The notes under the pieces are model-generated. The model was given only the letters and a program-made list of their open reading frames with translations, did no database searches and had not been told where the DNA came from. Both the position numbers and the translations under genes were made by a program. 64,000 nt of DNA from Clostridium sp. (GTDB taxonomy: Bacteria; Bacillota_I; Bacilli_A; Acholeplasmatales; Anaeroplasmataceae), in contig CP091735.1 of the NCBI GenBank assembly GCA_022010015.1, positions 1,488,001-1,552,000 on the forward strand, read 5' to 3'. This document shows positions 1 through 8,071 of the stretch, in pieces; position 1 is the stretch's first letter; each line of letters starts with the position of its first letter.

Positions 1-278
1 AAAATTATGATTATGATAATGTAATTAAGAGATTATTAGGAATTGGTAAGCTTAAATTGCTAATTTCAATATTCTTAGAAGGCATATTCATATTCTTTAT
101 TCCATCTGTAATTGCTTTAGCTTTGTCATATTTATATTCAATAGCTGTATATAAGGTTGGTTATCCATTATTAACAATAAATGTTGTATTATTATCAACA
201 CTTTGCTTTGTTATTTTTTTATTGCTGCTATGGAAACAAATAAAATCTATAGAGAGAAATAAAAAGCAGTCAAAATAA
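1..278 (+). CDS. C-terminal end of an FtsX-like ABC permease (partial)
   Basis: The frame is open from the first bases of the window, so the real gene starts upstream. The visible ~91 residues begin with a short basic stretch (KRLLGIGKLKLL), then two strongly hydrophobic segments, then a basic C-terminal tail. That is the usual end of an FtsX/MacB-type permease, where a 'LRxLGxxxxxL' cytoplasmic motif precedes the last two transmembrane helices. No internal frameshift is seen. A strong terminator follows within a few bases, so this is the last gene of its transcript. Family assignment rests on topology and the motif only; another multi-pass membrane protein is possible. Confidence 0.5.
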   Translation, partial: NYDYDNVIKRLLGIGKLKLLISIFLEGIFIFFIPSVIALALSYLYSIAVYKVGYPLLTINVVLLSTLCFVIFLLLLWKQIKSIERNKKQSK

Positions 279-297
279 AAAAAGGACTGCTTTTTTT
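262..297 (+). terminator. Rho-independent terminator after the permease
   Basis: AAAGCAGTC (to 271) pairs with GACTGCTTT (from 285), followed by a T run. It overlaps the permease stop codon region. Confidence 0.85.
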
Positions 298-307
298 CAT
301 TTTCTTG

Positions 308-336
308 TTGTTTTTAAATTAAAAGTATGATATAAT
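308..336 (+). promoter_or_regulatory. Promoter for tRNA-Gln
   Basis: TTGTTT at 308-313 and TATAAT at 331-336 with 17 bp spacing, 10 bp upstream of the tRNA. Confidence 0.6.
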
Positions 337-346
337 TTAAGGAGAT

Positions 347-421
347 AGCGATATAGCCAAGCGGTAAGGCAGAGGACTCTGGCTCCTTTACGCGTAGGTT
401 CGAATCCTACTATCGCTGCCA
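347..421 (+). tRNA. tRNA-Gln(CTG)
   Basis: Acceptor stem AGCGATA (347-353) pairs with TATCGCT (411-417), then G and an encoded CCA. The T arm carries GGTTCGAATCC. The anticodon stem GAGGA/TCCTT encloses the 7-nt loop CTCTGGC, giving anticodon CTG. CTG is the minor Gln anticodon in low-GC Firmicutes, where TTG is usual, so this is probably a second Gln tRNA. Residue 37 is G. Confidence 0.9.
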
Positions 422-434
422 ACTAAAAAAACAT

Positions 435-456
435 ACGGCTATTAGGCCGTTTTTTT
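435..456 (+). terminator. Terminator after tRNA-Gln
   Basis: ACGGC (435-439) pairs with GCCGT (446-450), followed by a T run. Confidence 0.75.
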
Positions 457-550
457 CTTTATATTAGGTATTTAAATTAATCAAAAATCAAATATTACTT
501 TTTGACAAAAATTATCTCTAATTGTAATGTATAATTATGATGGTGAGAGG

Positions 551-694
551 ATGAAAAATAAAATAGATTGTTTTTTGTTGTTTCTTGATTTATATGTGAT
601 TTTTGCAGATATATTTTTAGTTAATAAGAATATATGGAATTTGTTGATTTTAATTGTAGTTGCAATTTATACAACAGTTTGTTTTTTTATGTAA
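551..694 (+). CDS. Small hydrophobic protein, unknown
   Basis: A 47-residue open frame from ATG to TAA, starting MKNKIDCFLLFL. Two hydrophobic stretches are separated by an NKN turn, so it would be a small two-pass membrane protein. AGAGG sits directly against the ATG, closer than a normal ribosome binding site, so the start is uncertain. I do not recognise the family. It may be the remains of a longer gene, since a 7-T run lies at its end. Confidence 0.3.
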   Translation: MKNKIDCFLLFLDLYVIFADIFLVNKNIWNLLILIVVAIYTTVCFFM

Positions 695-725
695 TTATTA
701 AAGTAAAAAAAGTGAGGTGAAGTAT

Positions 726-930
726 ATGCTTTTTTTATGGAAGCTGTTCAATTATAATAGGTATTATTTCGATAGTTTATTGTGTTATCAATTATAAGAA
801 TTTTATTAAGGATATGTTAAATTCTGTTTTAACTATCATTTATGGTTTGCTAATGATTAGTATAGGTATATTAGGCTTTATTTTTTTACTAATTATGAAT
901 TGGGCTTTATCATTTTTATGCTTTCAATAA
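726..930 (+). CDS. Small membrane protein, unknown (frameshifted at start)
   Basis: An ATG with a GAGGTGA ribosome binding site is followed by a 7-T run. Removing one T opens a frame of about 67 residues: GSCSIIIGIISIVYCVINY, a short polar stretch, then two more hydrophobic segments ending at TAA. It predicts a two- to three-pass membrane protein with no recognisable domain. Between this gene and position 1046 I see nothing with coding or RNA character. Confidence 0.4.
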
Positions 931-1046
931 GTGTTTTTGTACGCAATTTATATGACAATAATCTATAAAAAAAAGTAAGGAAGCAAAAAAATAATTATGG
1001 CTATCTTAAAAGGTGTAATAGAAGCATAAAACTATTATTACTATTA

Positions 1047-1865
1047 TTATCTTTTCAAATATTTGCTTAATTGTGCTTGTTTGAAAAAAATTCTTTAATT
1101 TGAAATTGCATACATAATCCTAAAAAAATGTTAAGGATATAATTAATAATAAAGAATTACTTGTGACAAATTTGATTGAATAAGTTAATTCGATTATAAA
1201 AAAAGGTATTTTTTTCTAATTTTGGAAAAAAATAAGTTCTGTTAATGCACAAATGCTTGAAAAAAAGGTAATGGTTCCAAAAAGATTTAGTGCGATTATG
1301 ATATTATTTTTTTATAGAATTAAATAAATTGCTTTTTAGTGCTTTTTAGTTTTATTTATGCAAACTATTTTTTTCTTTATTATAATTCATTGTTTTTTTA
1401 ATGATAAATAGAAGAGATTACCTAGGTAAATTGCTAGTAAAATCTTAATATTGCAATTATATAAATAAACAATAGACAACATATAAGAAATCGACATAAT
1501 AGAAGTAATTGGGATAAGTAGATTTGCTTCATCCATATCAATTGTTTCATTTTTTTAAAAGCTTCATTAATTAATTTGGCATTTGTAGGTGAGCCACAAA
1601 AAAATGCTTAAAATAATTATTTTTTTGTCGATTCATGATATTTCAAATTGAATATTTTTTTCATTGATTTTGTGAATAAAACTACAGATATAATTTATAG
1701 CAAATGAATCTTTAAATAAATCAATGTATACAAGTGAACAAAAGATGGTAGGAAATATAAAAAAAGAATATAATTTTTTTAAAGGAAGAATATAAAAATA
1801 GGATTTATTTCCTTTTGATTAGTTAGAAATAAAAAAATATATAAAAATATAAATATTATTGACAT
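1047..1865 (-). CDS. ylbJ: YlbJ-like integral membrane protein (frameshifted)
   Basis: Minus strand, starting at ATG 1865-1863 behind AAGGAG. Reading through about five homopolymer shifts gives ~270 residues of membrane protein. Key blocks are CGSPTNAKLINEAFK, then MDEANLLIPITSIMSISYM, then PFFIIELTYSIKF, then LGLCMQFQIKEFF near the C terminus. These match in order the GxPxNAK loop, the helix after it, the 'LEITxGI' helix and the 'FGGLCVHxQ' segment of YlbJ-type (nucleoside recognition/GATE) proteins. YlbJ of Bacillus is a sporulation-associated inner membrane protein of ~400 residues, so this one is shorter. Assignment rests on those blocks. Confidence 0.6.
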
Positions 1866-1958
1866 AGTATCTCCTTATTAAAAAAATTATATGAAATGAG
1901 ATTTTTATTTAATGAATTCTTGATTCGTAAAAAAATGAAAAAAAGAAGAAAAAAAGTC

Positions 1959-1988
1959 TTGTTTTTTTCGTTGTTTTTCTATTATAAT
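1959..1988 (+). promoter_or_regulatory. Promoter for tRNA-Arg
   Basis: TTGTTT (1959-1964) and TATAAT (1983-1988), spacing 18 bp, upstream of the tRNA at 2020. Confidence 0.55.
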
Positions 1989-2019
1989 ATAATTCGGCGA
2001 TAAAAAAATATTCAAAATT

Positions 2020-2097
2020 GAGTCCGTAGCTCAGCTGGATAGAGCAACGGCCTTCTAAAGCCGTCGGTCGCAGGTTCGAATCCTGTCGGACTCGCCA
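2020..2097 (+). tRNA. tRNA-Arg(TCT) with an 8-nt anticodon loop
   Basis: Acceptor stem GAGTCCG (2020-2026) pairs perfectly with CGGACTC (2087-2093), followed by G and CCA. The D arm and T arm are canonical. The anticodon stem ACGGC/GCCGT encloses CTTCTAAA, 8 nt instead of the usual 7-nt CTTCTAA of bacterial tRNA-Arg(TCT). The gene is therefore one base longer than expected. The extra A lies 3' of the anticodon. It may be a base-calling error, but the run is only AAA, unlike the long runs affected elsewhere. Confidence 0.9.
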
Positions 2098-2121
2098 TAT
2101 TTTTAAGTTTTTTTGTTGCTT

Positions 2122-2147
2122 AAAAGTGCTTTTTAGCACTTTTTTTA
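2122..2147 (+). terminator. Terminator after tRNA-Arg
   Basis: AAAAGTGCT (2122-2130) pairs with AGCACTTTT (2135-2143), loop TTTT, then T run. Confidence 0.85.
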
Positions 2148-2210
2148 TTTGTATTTTTTTAATGTTTTTTTATAATATAATAACCATATATGTTTTTTTA
2201 GAGGTGCAAT

Positions 2211-3010
2211 ATGGAAAAAGGAAGAATTTTTTTAAAGAAAAAAAAGAAGAAACAGCTATTTTTTTCTTTTAGAATATGAAAAAAATTTTTTAAAAAGTGA
2301 AAGATTAATTGATAACATTTATCTTCAAATGTTTGGCGATCTAATGAAGGAAAATATGCGTTTATCAATTTTAGTAGATAAATATCATAACGCTATTGGA
2401 ATGAAGGAACGTGGGGATGATATTGAAGATATTAAAAAGATGATTGCTACTGCTTTTTAAAGCTGCAGATGATAAATATTCTCAATTGCAAATAAAAAAA
2501 TAAGCAATGAAATAAAAAAATTCTAAGAATTTAAATCGCTTAAATGTTAATGATTTAAAGAAGATAGAAGAATATTTTGCTGATAAGTGTATGAAATATC
2601 ATCCAATACTTGAAATGAGTATTTCTCAGGATATGGAAAGATTATGGCGCTTTTTTTCGTTTATTTTTTTATCAAAAATAATAATTATGAGGGATTAAAA
2701 ACAAATTGGTGGAGAACTTGAAAACTTTTTATAAAGAAGAAAAAAAAGTGATTTATATCCTAAATATGTAGAATTTTATGAAAATGCTGTTACGTCTTTA
2801 AAAAAATCAAATGGCTGCTGATATGGCTAGATACCCATTTGCTGCAAAAAGAAACAATTGAAGACGATATGAAAACAGCTAATGAAATCGCAAAAGTTCC
2901 GTCAGTCTATTTCTGATTTGAAGGAAGAAATGCATAAGAAAGAGAAAAGATATAAAAGAATTATATGGGGAAATAGAAGTTTTTTTAGGGAGAAAAAGAA
3001 AAAAAGTTAA
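2211..3010 (+). CDS. Hypothetical soluble protein (many frameshifts)
   Basis: ATG at 2211 behind GAGGTG, with TATAAT at 2171-2176. Joined frames give about 260 residues of mostly helical, charged, soluble protein. Recognisable stretches include LMKENMRLSILVDKYHNAIG, then EYFADKCMKYHPILEMS, YPKYVEFYENAV, MARYPFAAKETIEDDMKTA and a lysine-rich end. No signal peptide or membrane helix. At least six homopolymer shifts are needed. I do not recognise a family. It lies alone between a tRNA terminator and the structured RNA. Confidence 0.4.
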
Positions 3011-3019
3011 AAAAAACTC

Positions 3020-3048
3020 TTGCAATAAAATGTAAAATGATGTAATAT
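3020..3048 (+). promoter_or_regulatory. Promoter for the C-rich RNA
   Basis: TTGCAA (3020-3025) and TAATAT (3043-3048) with 17 bp spacing. Transcription would begin within a few bases of the first hairpin. Confidence 0.55.
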
Positions 3049-3052
3049 ATAT

Positions 3053-3198
3053 GTGGTTCTTAAGTGAACCACCCTATCCCAAATATGTGTATGAAAATAC
3101 ACAGTGAATTTTTCATAATTCACAATCCCCTTTTATACCTAGGATTTTATCCTAGGTCCCCCCAGATTTATCAAGGAAGCTTTTTGCTTCCTTTTTAT
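3053..3198 (+). ncRNA. Candidate structured small RNA with C-rich linkers
   Basis: About 145 nt with no ORF but five consecutive hairpins. GTGGTTC/GAACCAC spans 3053-3072, TGTGTAT/ATACACA 3086-3103, GTGAATT/AATTCAC 3104-3123, ACCTAGGAT/ATCCTAGGT 3137-3157, and the terminator AAGGAAGC/GCTTCCTT 3173-3193 is followed by Ts. The unpaired linkers are strikingly C-rich for this genome: CCCTATCCC, CAATCCCC and TCCCCCC. C-rich loops complementary to Shine-Dalgarno sequences are typical of trans-acting Firmicutes sRNAs. It could instead be an attenuating leader for obg, but obg begins after its terminator. It matches no RNA family I can name. Confidence 0.6.
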
Positions 3199-3262
3199 TA
3201 TGTATATATGATAAAATAAGATTAAGATAAAGAATTAGTAAAAAGAAATGGAGATGAATAAT

Positions 3263-4546
3263 ATGATGTTTGTCGATCAGGTAAAGATTAGTGTTCAAGG
3301 CGGTATCGGTGGTAATGGTGCCGTTGCATATAGACGAGAGCTAAAGGTAGAACGTGGTGGACCATTTGGTGGAAATGGTGGAAAAGGTGGAAATGTCATC
3401 TTTGTTGGCGATGAAGGACTTTCAACGTTACTAGATCTTAGATATTCTCGATTAATAAAAGGAAATAATGGTGAAAATGGTCGTAATAAAGGAATGTATG
3501 GAGCATGTGCTAAAAATACATATGTTAGAGTTCCCATTGGAACAACAATTTACGATGATGATAAAAATATCGTTATTGGCGATATTACTAAAAAGGGTGA
3601 TCAGGTTGTTGTAGCCCTTGGTGGACGTGGTGGAAGAGGAAATATGGCATTTGCTTCTAATACTAATAAATGTCCGGATTTTTGTGTGAAAAAGGGTGAG
3701 CCCGGGGAAGAACGTAATTTAAGAGTTGAACTTAGAGTTTTAGCAGATTGTGGTCTTGTTGGCTTCCCTAGTGTAGGAAAATCAACGATTATATCTGCTG
3801 TTAGTGCAGCAAGACCAAAAATTGCCAGTTATCATTTTACAACTCTTGTTCCTAATTTAGGTATGGTTAGGGTAAATGATGGTAGAACCTTCGTAATGGC
3901 TGATTTACCGGGTATTATTGAAAATGCTCATAATGGTGCTGGCCTTGGCTTACAATTTTTAAGACATATTGAAAGATGTCGTGTAATTGTTCATGTTATA
4001 GATATGTCCGGTTCAGAGGGGAGAGATCCTTACAATGATTATTTAACAATTAACCAAGAATTAAAGGAATACAAGATGAATTTAATTAATAGACCTCAAA
4101 TTGTTGTAGCTAATAAAATGGATTTACCAGAATCAAAGGAGAATCTAGAAAGATTTAAAAAGCTTACAAATATCGATGTGATTCCTATTAGTGCTTACAC
4201 TAGAGACAATTTAGATGCACTTCTTTATAAGATTGCTGATTTACTTGCTGTTACTAAGGAGTTCTCACTTTATGAAGATGATGAAAAGGATTTGGTTGTT
4301 AATTATAAATACGAGCCTGAGGAAGCCTTCTTTACAATCGAAAAGATAGGCTCAAATGAATGGGACGTTACAGGTGATAGGCTTCATAAACTATTTCTAA
4401 TGACTGATTGGACATCTGATATGTCAATTAATAGATTTATCAGACAATTGCGTAGTCATGGACTTGATGATGCCTTAAGAGATAAGGGCTGCAAAAATGG
4501 TGATACAATTCATATTTATGATTGGGATTTTGAATTCTTTGATTAG
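3263..4546 (+). CDS. obg: GTPase Obg (CgtA)
   Basis: Intact, about 427 residues, the normal family size. The glycine-rich Obg fold is N-terminal (VQGGIGGNGAVAYRRE, GGRGGRGN). The GTPase domain carries G1 GFPSVGKS near residue 166, G3 DLPG near 214, G4 NKMD near 284 and G5 SAY. An OCT-type domain ends the protein. Obg binds the 50S subunit and links ribosome assembly to GTP/ppGpp levels. I prefer the ATG at 3263 because GGAG lies 9 bp upstream; an in-frame ATG at 3248 has no good site. In Bacillus obg follows rpmA, but here it stands alone about 8 kb before rplU-rpmA. Confidence 0.97.
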   Translation: MMFVDQVKISVQGGIGGNGAVAYRRELKVERGGPFGGNGGKGGNVIFVGDEGLSTLLDLRYSRLIKGNNGENGRNKGMYGACAKNTYVRVPIGTTIYDDDKNIVIGDITKKGDQVVVALGGRGGRGNMAFASNTNKCPDFCVKKGEPGEERNLRVELRVLADCGLVGFPSVGKSTIISAVSAARPKIASYHFTTLVPNLGMVRVNDGRTFVMADLPGIIENAHNGAGLGLQFLRHIERCRVIVHVIDMSGSEGRDPYNDYLTINQELKEYKMNLINRPQIVVANKMDLPESKENLERFKKLTNIDVIPISAYTRDNLDALLYKIADLLAVTKEFSLYEDDEKDLVVNYKYEPEEAFFTIEKIGSNEWDVTGDRLHKLFLMTDWTSDMSINRFIRQLRSHGLDDALRDKGCKNGDTIHIYDWDFEFFD

Positions 4547-4559
4547 TTTTTAGAGAAAG

Positions 4560-4602
4560 CGTAATGTTTGTTTTAGATATTTCAAACATTATACTTTTTT
4601 TG
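4560..4602 (+). terminator. Terminator after obg
   Basis: GTAATGTTTG (4561-4570) pairs with CAAACATTAT (4583-4592), then a T run. Confidence 0.75.
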
Positions 4603-4652
4603 GTCCTATAATTAAAAAACAAAAAAACGATGCTAAAAAGTAATTGCTTTCA

Positions 4653-4683
4653 TTGACAAAATTACCAATAAAAAAATTATAAT
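4653..4683 (+). promoter_or_regulatory. Promoter of the uronate operon
   Basis: TTGACA (4653-4658) and TATAAT (4678-4683). The spacing is 19 bp as written but includes a 7-A run. If that run is over-called by 2, spacing is the ideal 17. No obvious operator palindrome was found. Confidence 0.65.
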
Positions 4684-4745
4684 AGAGGTGATGAAAAAGT
4701 TTTTTTCATACAAATTAAACGTTTATAGAAAGAGGATCTTATAAG

Positions 4746-5399
4746 ATGAAAAAAAGTTTGATATTTTTAAATCAAATCTCTTCTATTGGTGTTGTTGCCG
4801 TAGTAAGAGGAAACAGTAAAGATGAAGCAATTAAGATTGCTGATGCTTGCATTGCTGGTGGAGTTAAGGCTATTGAATTAACCTATACTGTACCTGGTGC
4901 TCGTGGAATTATCGAGACATTAATTGAAAAATATGGTGATCGTAAGGATGTAGTTATCGGTGCAGGTTCAGTATTAGACCCTGAAACTTGTAAGGGTGCT
5001 ATTGAGGCTGGTGCAAAATTTATCGTTGCTCCTTCATTCAATGAAAATGTTGCAAAGCTTGCTAATAGATATCAAATTCCATATATTCCAGGAATTATGA
5101 CTGTTAAAGAAGCAGTTACTGCAATGGAAGCTGGTTGTGATGTTATTAAAGCATTCCCAGGAGATATTTTAGGACCTAGATTTGTTAAGGATATTAAGGG
5201 ACCTATTCCATATGCTAATGTAATGCCATCTGGAGGCGTTGATTTAAATAATGTTAAGGATTGGTTCAAGGCTGGCGTAATTGCTGTTTCAGCAGGCTCA
5301 AGCTTAACAGCTGGTGCTAAGAAGGGCGATTTCGAATTAGTAACTAAGACTGCAGAAGCATTTATCGCTGAATTTGAAGCTGCAAAAGCTGCAAAGTAA
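4746..5399 (+). CDS. eda: KDPG/KHG aldolase
   Basis: 217 residues, intact. 2-dehydro-3-deoxy-6-phosphogluconate aldolase splits KDPG into pyruvate and glyceraldehyde 3-phosphate. Family marks are VVAVVRG at the N terminus, the catalytic Glu in AIELTYT, GAGSVLDP, and the Schiff-base Lys in DVIKAFPG (about residue 135), with MPSGGV in the phosphate site. It is first in an operon ending at kduD and supplies the last step. AGAGGA lies just upstream of the ATG. Confidence 0.95.
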   Translation: MKKSLIFLNQISSIGVVAVVRGNSKDEAIKIADACIAGGVKAIELTYTVPGARGIIETLIEKYGDRKDVVIGAGSVLDPETCKGAIEAGAKFIVAPSFNENVAKLANRYQIPYIPGIMTVKEAVTAMEAGCDVIKAFPGDILGPRFVKDIKGPIPYANVMPSGGVDLNNVKDWFKAGVIAVSAGSSLTAGAKKGDFELVTKTAEAFIAEFEAAKAAK

Positions 5400-5430
5400 T
5401 TAAAATTGCTTGCTGCCCCTAGGAGGCAAA

Positions 5431-6472
5431 ATGAAAGAAAAAATTATTACCTTTGGTGAGATAATGCTTAGATTATCAACACCAGATTATAATACAATTA
5501 ATCAAACAAGGTCATTTTTGGTTAATTATGGAGGAGGAGAAGCTAATGTTGCAGTTGCTCTTTCTCATATGGGACATAATGCTTATTTTATGTCAAAGCT
5601 TCCACCAAATCAACTTGGCGATGGAGCGATTTCTCATTTAAAAAGCAATGGCGTTAATACTGATTTAATTGTTCGTGGCTCTACAACTCTTGGAATTTAT
5701 TTCCTTGAAACAGGCTTTGGTGGTAGACCAAGTAAGGTTATTTATAATCGTAAGCATTCTGCAATAACTAGAGTTGAGGAAAGTGAATTTGATTGGGATA
5801 ACATTTTTACAGGTGCAACATGGTTTCATGTTAGTGGAATTACATTAGCACTTGGGGAAAGGGTAAGAAATGTTGCAATGCGAGCTGTAAGAGAAGCTAA
5901 AGCTCATAATGTAAAAGTAAGCTTTGATTTTAATTATCGTGCAAAGCTTTGGACAATCGAGGAAGCGCGCCCTGCATATAAAGAAATTATGAATTATGTT
6001 GATGTTGTATTTGCTTCTTTTTTTATGATGCAAATACAATTTTGGAAAATTCCTTTAGATGAGGGATGGGAAAATGCTACACTTTCAGAAAAAAACGTCG
6101 AAACGTTTTTTTCCTAAGATGATAAAAAAATATAACTTGAGTTATATCTTTGGAACTGATCGTGTTGTATATTCAGCAACTGAAAACTCATTAGCAGGTT
6201 ATTATTTTAAACTTAAGGATGATAAATTAAGCTGGGAATTAACTTTGCCTATTCGCTTTAATATTTATGATAGAATTGGTGGCGGTGATGCCTTTGCATC
6301 TGGTGTAATTCATGGATTATTAAAAAACTTTGATGATCCTCAATATGCTGTAAGATACGGCTTGAATACATCAGTTTTAAAGCATACAATTTCTGGTGAT
6401 GCATCTATATTCAGTTGCGAGGATATAGAAGCATTTATGGCTGCAAATGGTAGTGCTGAGGTTGTAAGATAG
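5431..6472 (+). CDS. kdgK: 2-keto-3-deoxygluconate kinase, first copy (frameshifted)
   Basis: PfkB-family sugar kinase that phosphorylates KDG to KDPG. ATG 5431 follows AGGAGG. The N-terminal half has ITFGEIMLRLSTP and NYGGGEANVAVAL. The C-terminal half has the PfkB signature with catalytic Asp, YDRIGGGDAFASGVIHGLL, and ends NGSAEVVR. The frame breaks around 6013-6019 (7 Ts) and again near 6107-6113 (7 Ts). It is clearly paralogous to the intact kinase at 6964. It could be a decaying duplicate, but the breaks are the same homopolymer type seen in essential genes, so a working gene is likely. Confidence 0.85.
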
Positions 6473-6485
6473 AGAGGAATATAAG

Positions 6486-6946
6486 ATGATTGTTGGAAAA
6501 CTTAAATACCTATATAGATATAAAGGAATTTCTAAGAATATTGATACAGCAATTGATTACGTGCTAAATAATGATTTACTTGCTCTTCCAAAAGGAAAAA
6601 AACAGTAATTGATAATGGTAATGTTATTATTAATCGTGATACATATATTGCTAAAGCTAAAGAAGATTGCTTCTTTGAAAATCATGAAAAATTCTTAGAC
6701 CTACAAATTGTTTTAAAGGGTAAAGAAGGATTTGCTTATACTGATATTTCAAATCCTACCCTAAAGGTCATTGCACCTTATAATACTGAAAAGGATGTAA
6801 CAAAATATAGCTGTGAGGATGGCGTATTTTTTACTCTTGAAGAGGGATTTGCCCTTGTATATCCAGAAGATATTCATTTAGCCAAAATGGATGTTGATGG
6901 AAAGACTGTTGAAAAAGCAGTTGTAAAAATTAAAATTGAAGAATAA
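6486..6946 (+). CDS. yhcH: YhcH/YjgK/YiaL family protein (one frameshift)
   Basis: About 152 residues after correcting the 7-A run at 6596-6602, where 5 As restore the frame. It starts MIVGKLKYLYRYKGISKNID and contains HEKFLDLQIVLKG, SCEDGVFFTLEEGFALVYP and EDIHLAKMDVDG. These are the conserved parts of the YhcH/DUF386 cupin family, with H and E metal ligands. Members occur in sugar-acid operons and some act as sugar anomerases. Here it sits between two KDG kinases, suggesting it handles an anomer or intermediate of uronate breakdown. That role is inference. Confidence 0.8.
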
Positions 6947-6963
6947 TAAAGGAGAAAATTAAA

Positions 6964-7989
6964 ATGGCAAAAGTAGTAACTTTAGGCGAAATTATGTTAA
7001 GATTATCTACACCAGGTAATACACGTTTCGTTCAATCAGATTCATTTGATGTAGTATATGGTGGAGGAGAAGCAAATGTTGCTGTTAGCTGTGCTAATTA
7101 TGGACATGATGCATATTTCGTTACGAAACTTCCAACACATGAAATCGGACAATCTGCAGTTAATGCATTAAGAAAGTATGGTGTACATACTGATTATATT
7201 ACACGTGGTGGTGATCGTGTTGGTATTTATTATCTAGAGACTGGTGCTTCAATGCGTGCAAGTAAGGTTATTTATGATCGTGCTAATTCTGCAATTGCTT
7301 GTGCAAATCCTGAGGATTTTGACTTTGATAAGATTATGGAAGGTGCTGATTGGTTCCACTGGTCAGGAATTACTCCAGCTATTTCAGATAAGGCTGCTGA
7401 ACTTACAAGATTAGCTTGTGAGGCTGCAAAGCGTCATGGTGTAACAGTTTCAGTTGACTTAAACTTCCGTAAGAAATTATGGACTTCTGAAAAGGCAATT
7501 TCTATTATGAAGCCTTTAATGAAATATGTTGATGTATGTATTGGTAATGAAGAGGATGCTGAACTTTGCTTAGGCTTTAAACCAGATGCAGATGTTAATA
7601 GTGGAAAGACTGATGCAGCAGGATATGAGGGTATCTTCAAGGCAATGGCTAAGGAATTTGGATTTAAGTATGTTGTATCTACATTACGTGAATCATTCTC
7701 TGCTACTCATAATGGTTGGAAGGCATTAATTTACAATGGTAAGGAATTCTACCAATCAAAGAGATACGATATCAACCCAATTATTGACCGTGTTGGTGGT
7801 GGAGATTCATTCTCAGGTGGTTTAATCCATGGATTATTAACATATCCAGATGATCAAGGAAAAGCATTGGAATTTGCTGTTGCAGCATCTGCTTTAAAGC
7901 ACACTATCAATGGCGATTTCAACTTAGTTTCTAAGGCTGAGGTTGAAGCTTTAGCTGGTGGAGACGCATCTGGTCGTGTTCAACGATAA
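6964..7989 (+). CDS. kdgK: 2-keto-3-deoxygluconate kinase, second copy
   Basis: 341 residues, intact, with AAAGGAG 8 bp before the ATG. PfkB fold: VTLGEIMLRLSTPGN, YGGGEANVAVSCANYG, YYLETGASMRASKVIYDR for substrate binding, and the anion-hole/catalytic signature DRVGGGDSFSGGLIHGLL near residue 275. It ends GGDASGRVQR, parallel to the GSAEVVR end of the first copy. Two kinases in one operon suggest either redundancy or different specificity, such as gluconate-derived versus galacturonate-derived keto-deoxy sugars. Confidence 0.93.
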   Translation: MAKVVTLGEIMLRLSTPGNTRFVQSDSFDVVYGGGEANVAVSCANYGHDAYFVTKLPTHEIGQSAVNALRKYGVHTDYITRGGDRVGIYYLETGASMRASKVIYDRANSAIACANPEDFDFDKIMEGADWFHWSGITPAISDKAAELTRLACEAAKRHGVTVSVDLNFRKKLWTSEKAISIMKPLMKYVDVCIGNEEDAELCLGFKPDADVNSGKTDAAGYEGIFKAMAKEFGFKYVVSTLRESFSATHNGWKALIYNGKEFYQSKRYDINPIIDRVGGGDSFSGGLIHGLLTYPDDQGKALEFAVAASALKHTINGDFNLVSKAEVEALAGGDASGRVQR

Positions 7990-8071
7990 TTTATAATTAT
8001 GATAAGATACTACTTTGGTAGTATCTTATCCATTAATTATAAAAGTGTTAATTAATGGAGGAATTAAAAAA

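Noticed and set aside
1909..2139. Minus-strand frame over the tRNA-Arg region
   Set aside because: Overlaps a well-formed tRNA with its promoter and terminator.
3295..3537. Minus-strand proline-rich frame inside obg
   Set aside because: Antisense shadow of the glycine-rich Obg N terminus.
5072..5269. Minus-strand frame inside eda
   Set aside because: Shadow of a fully intact aldolase gene.
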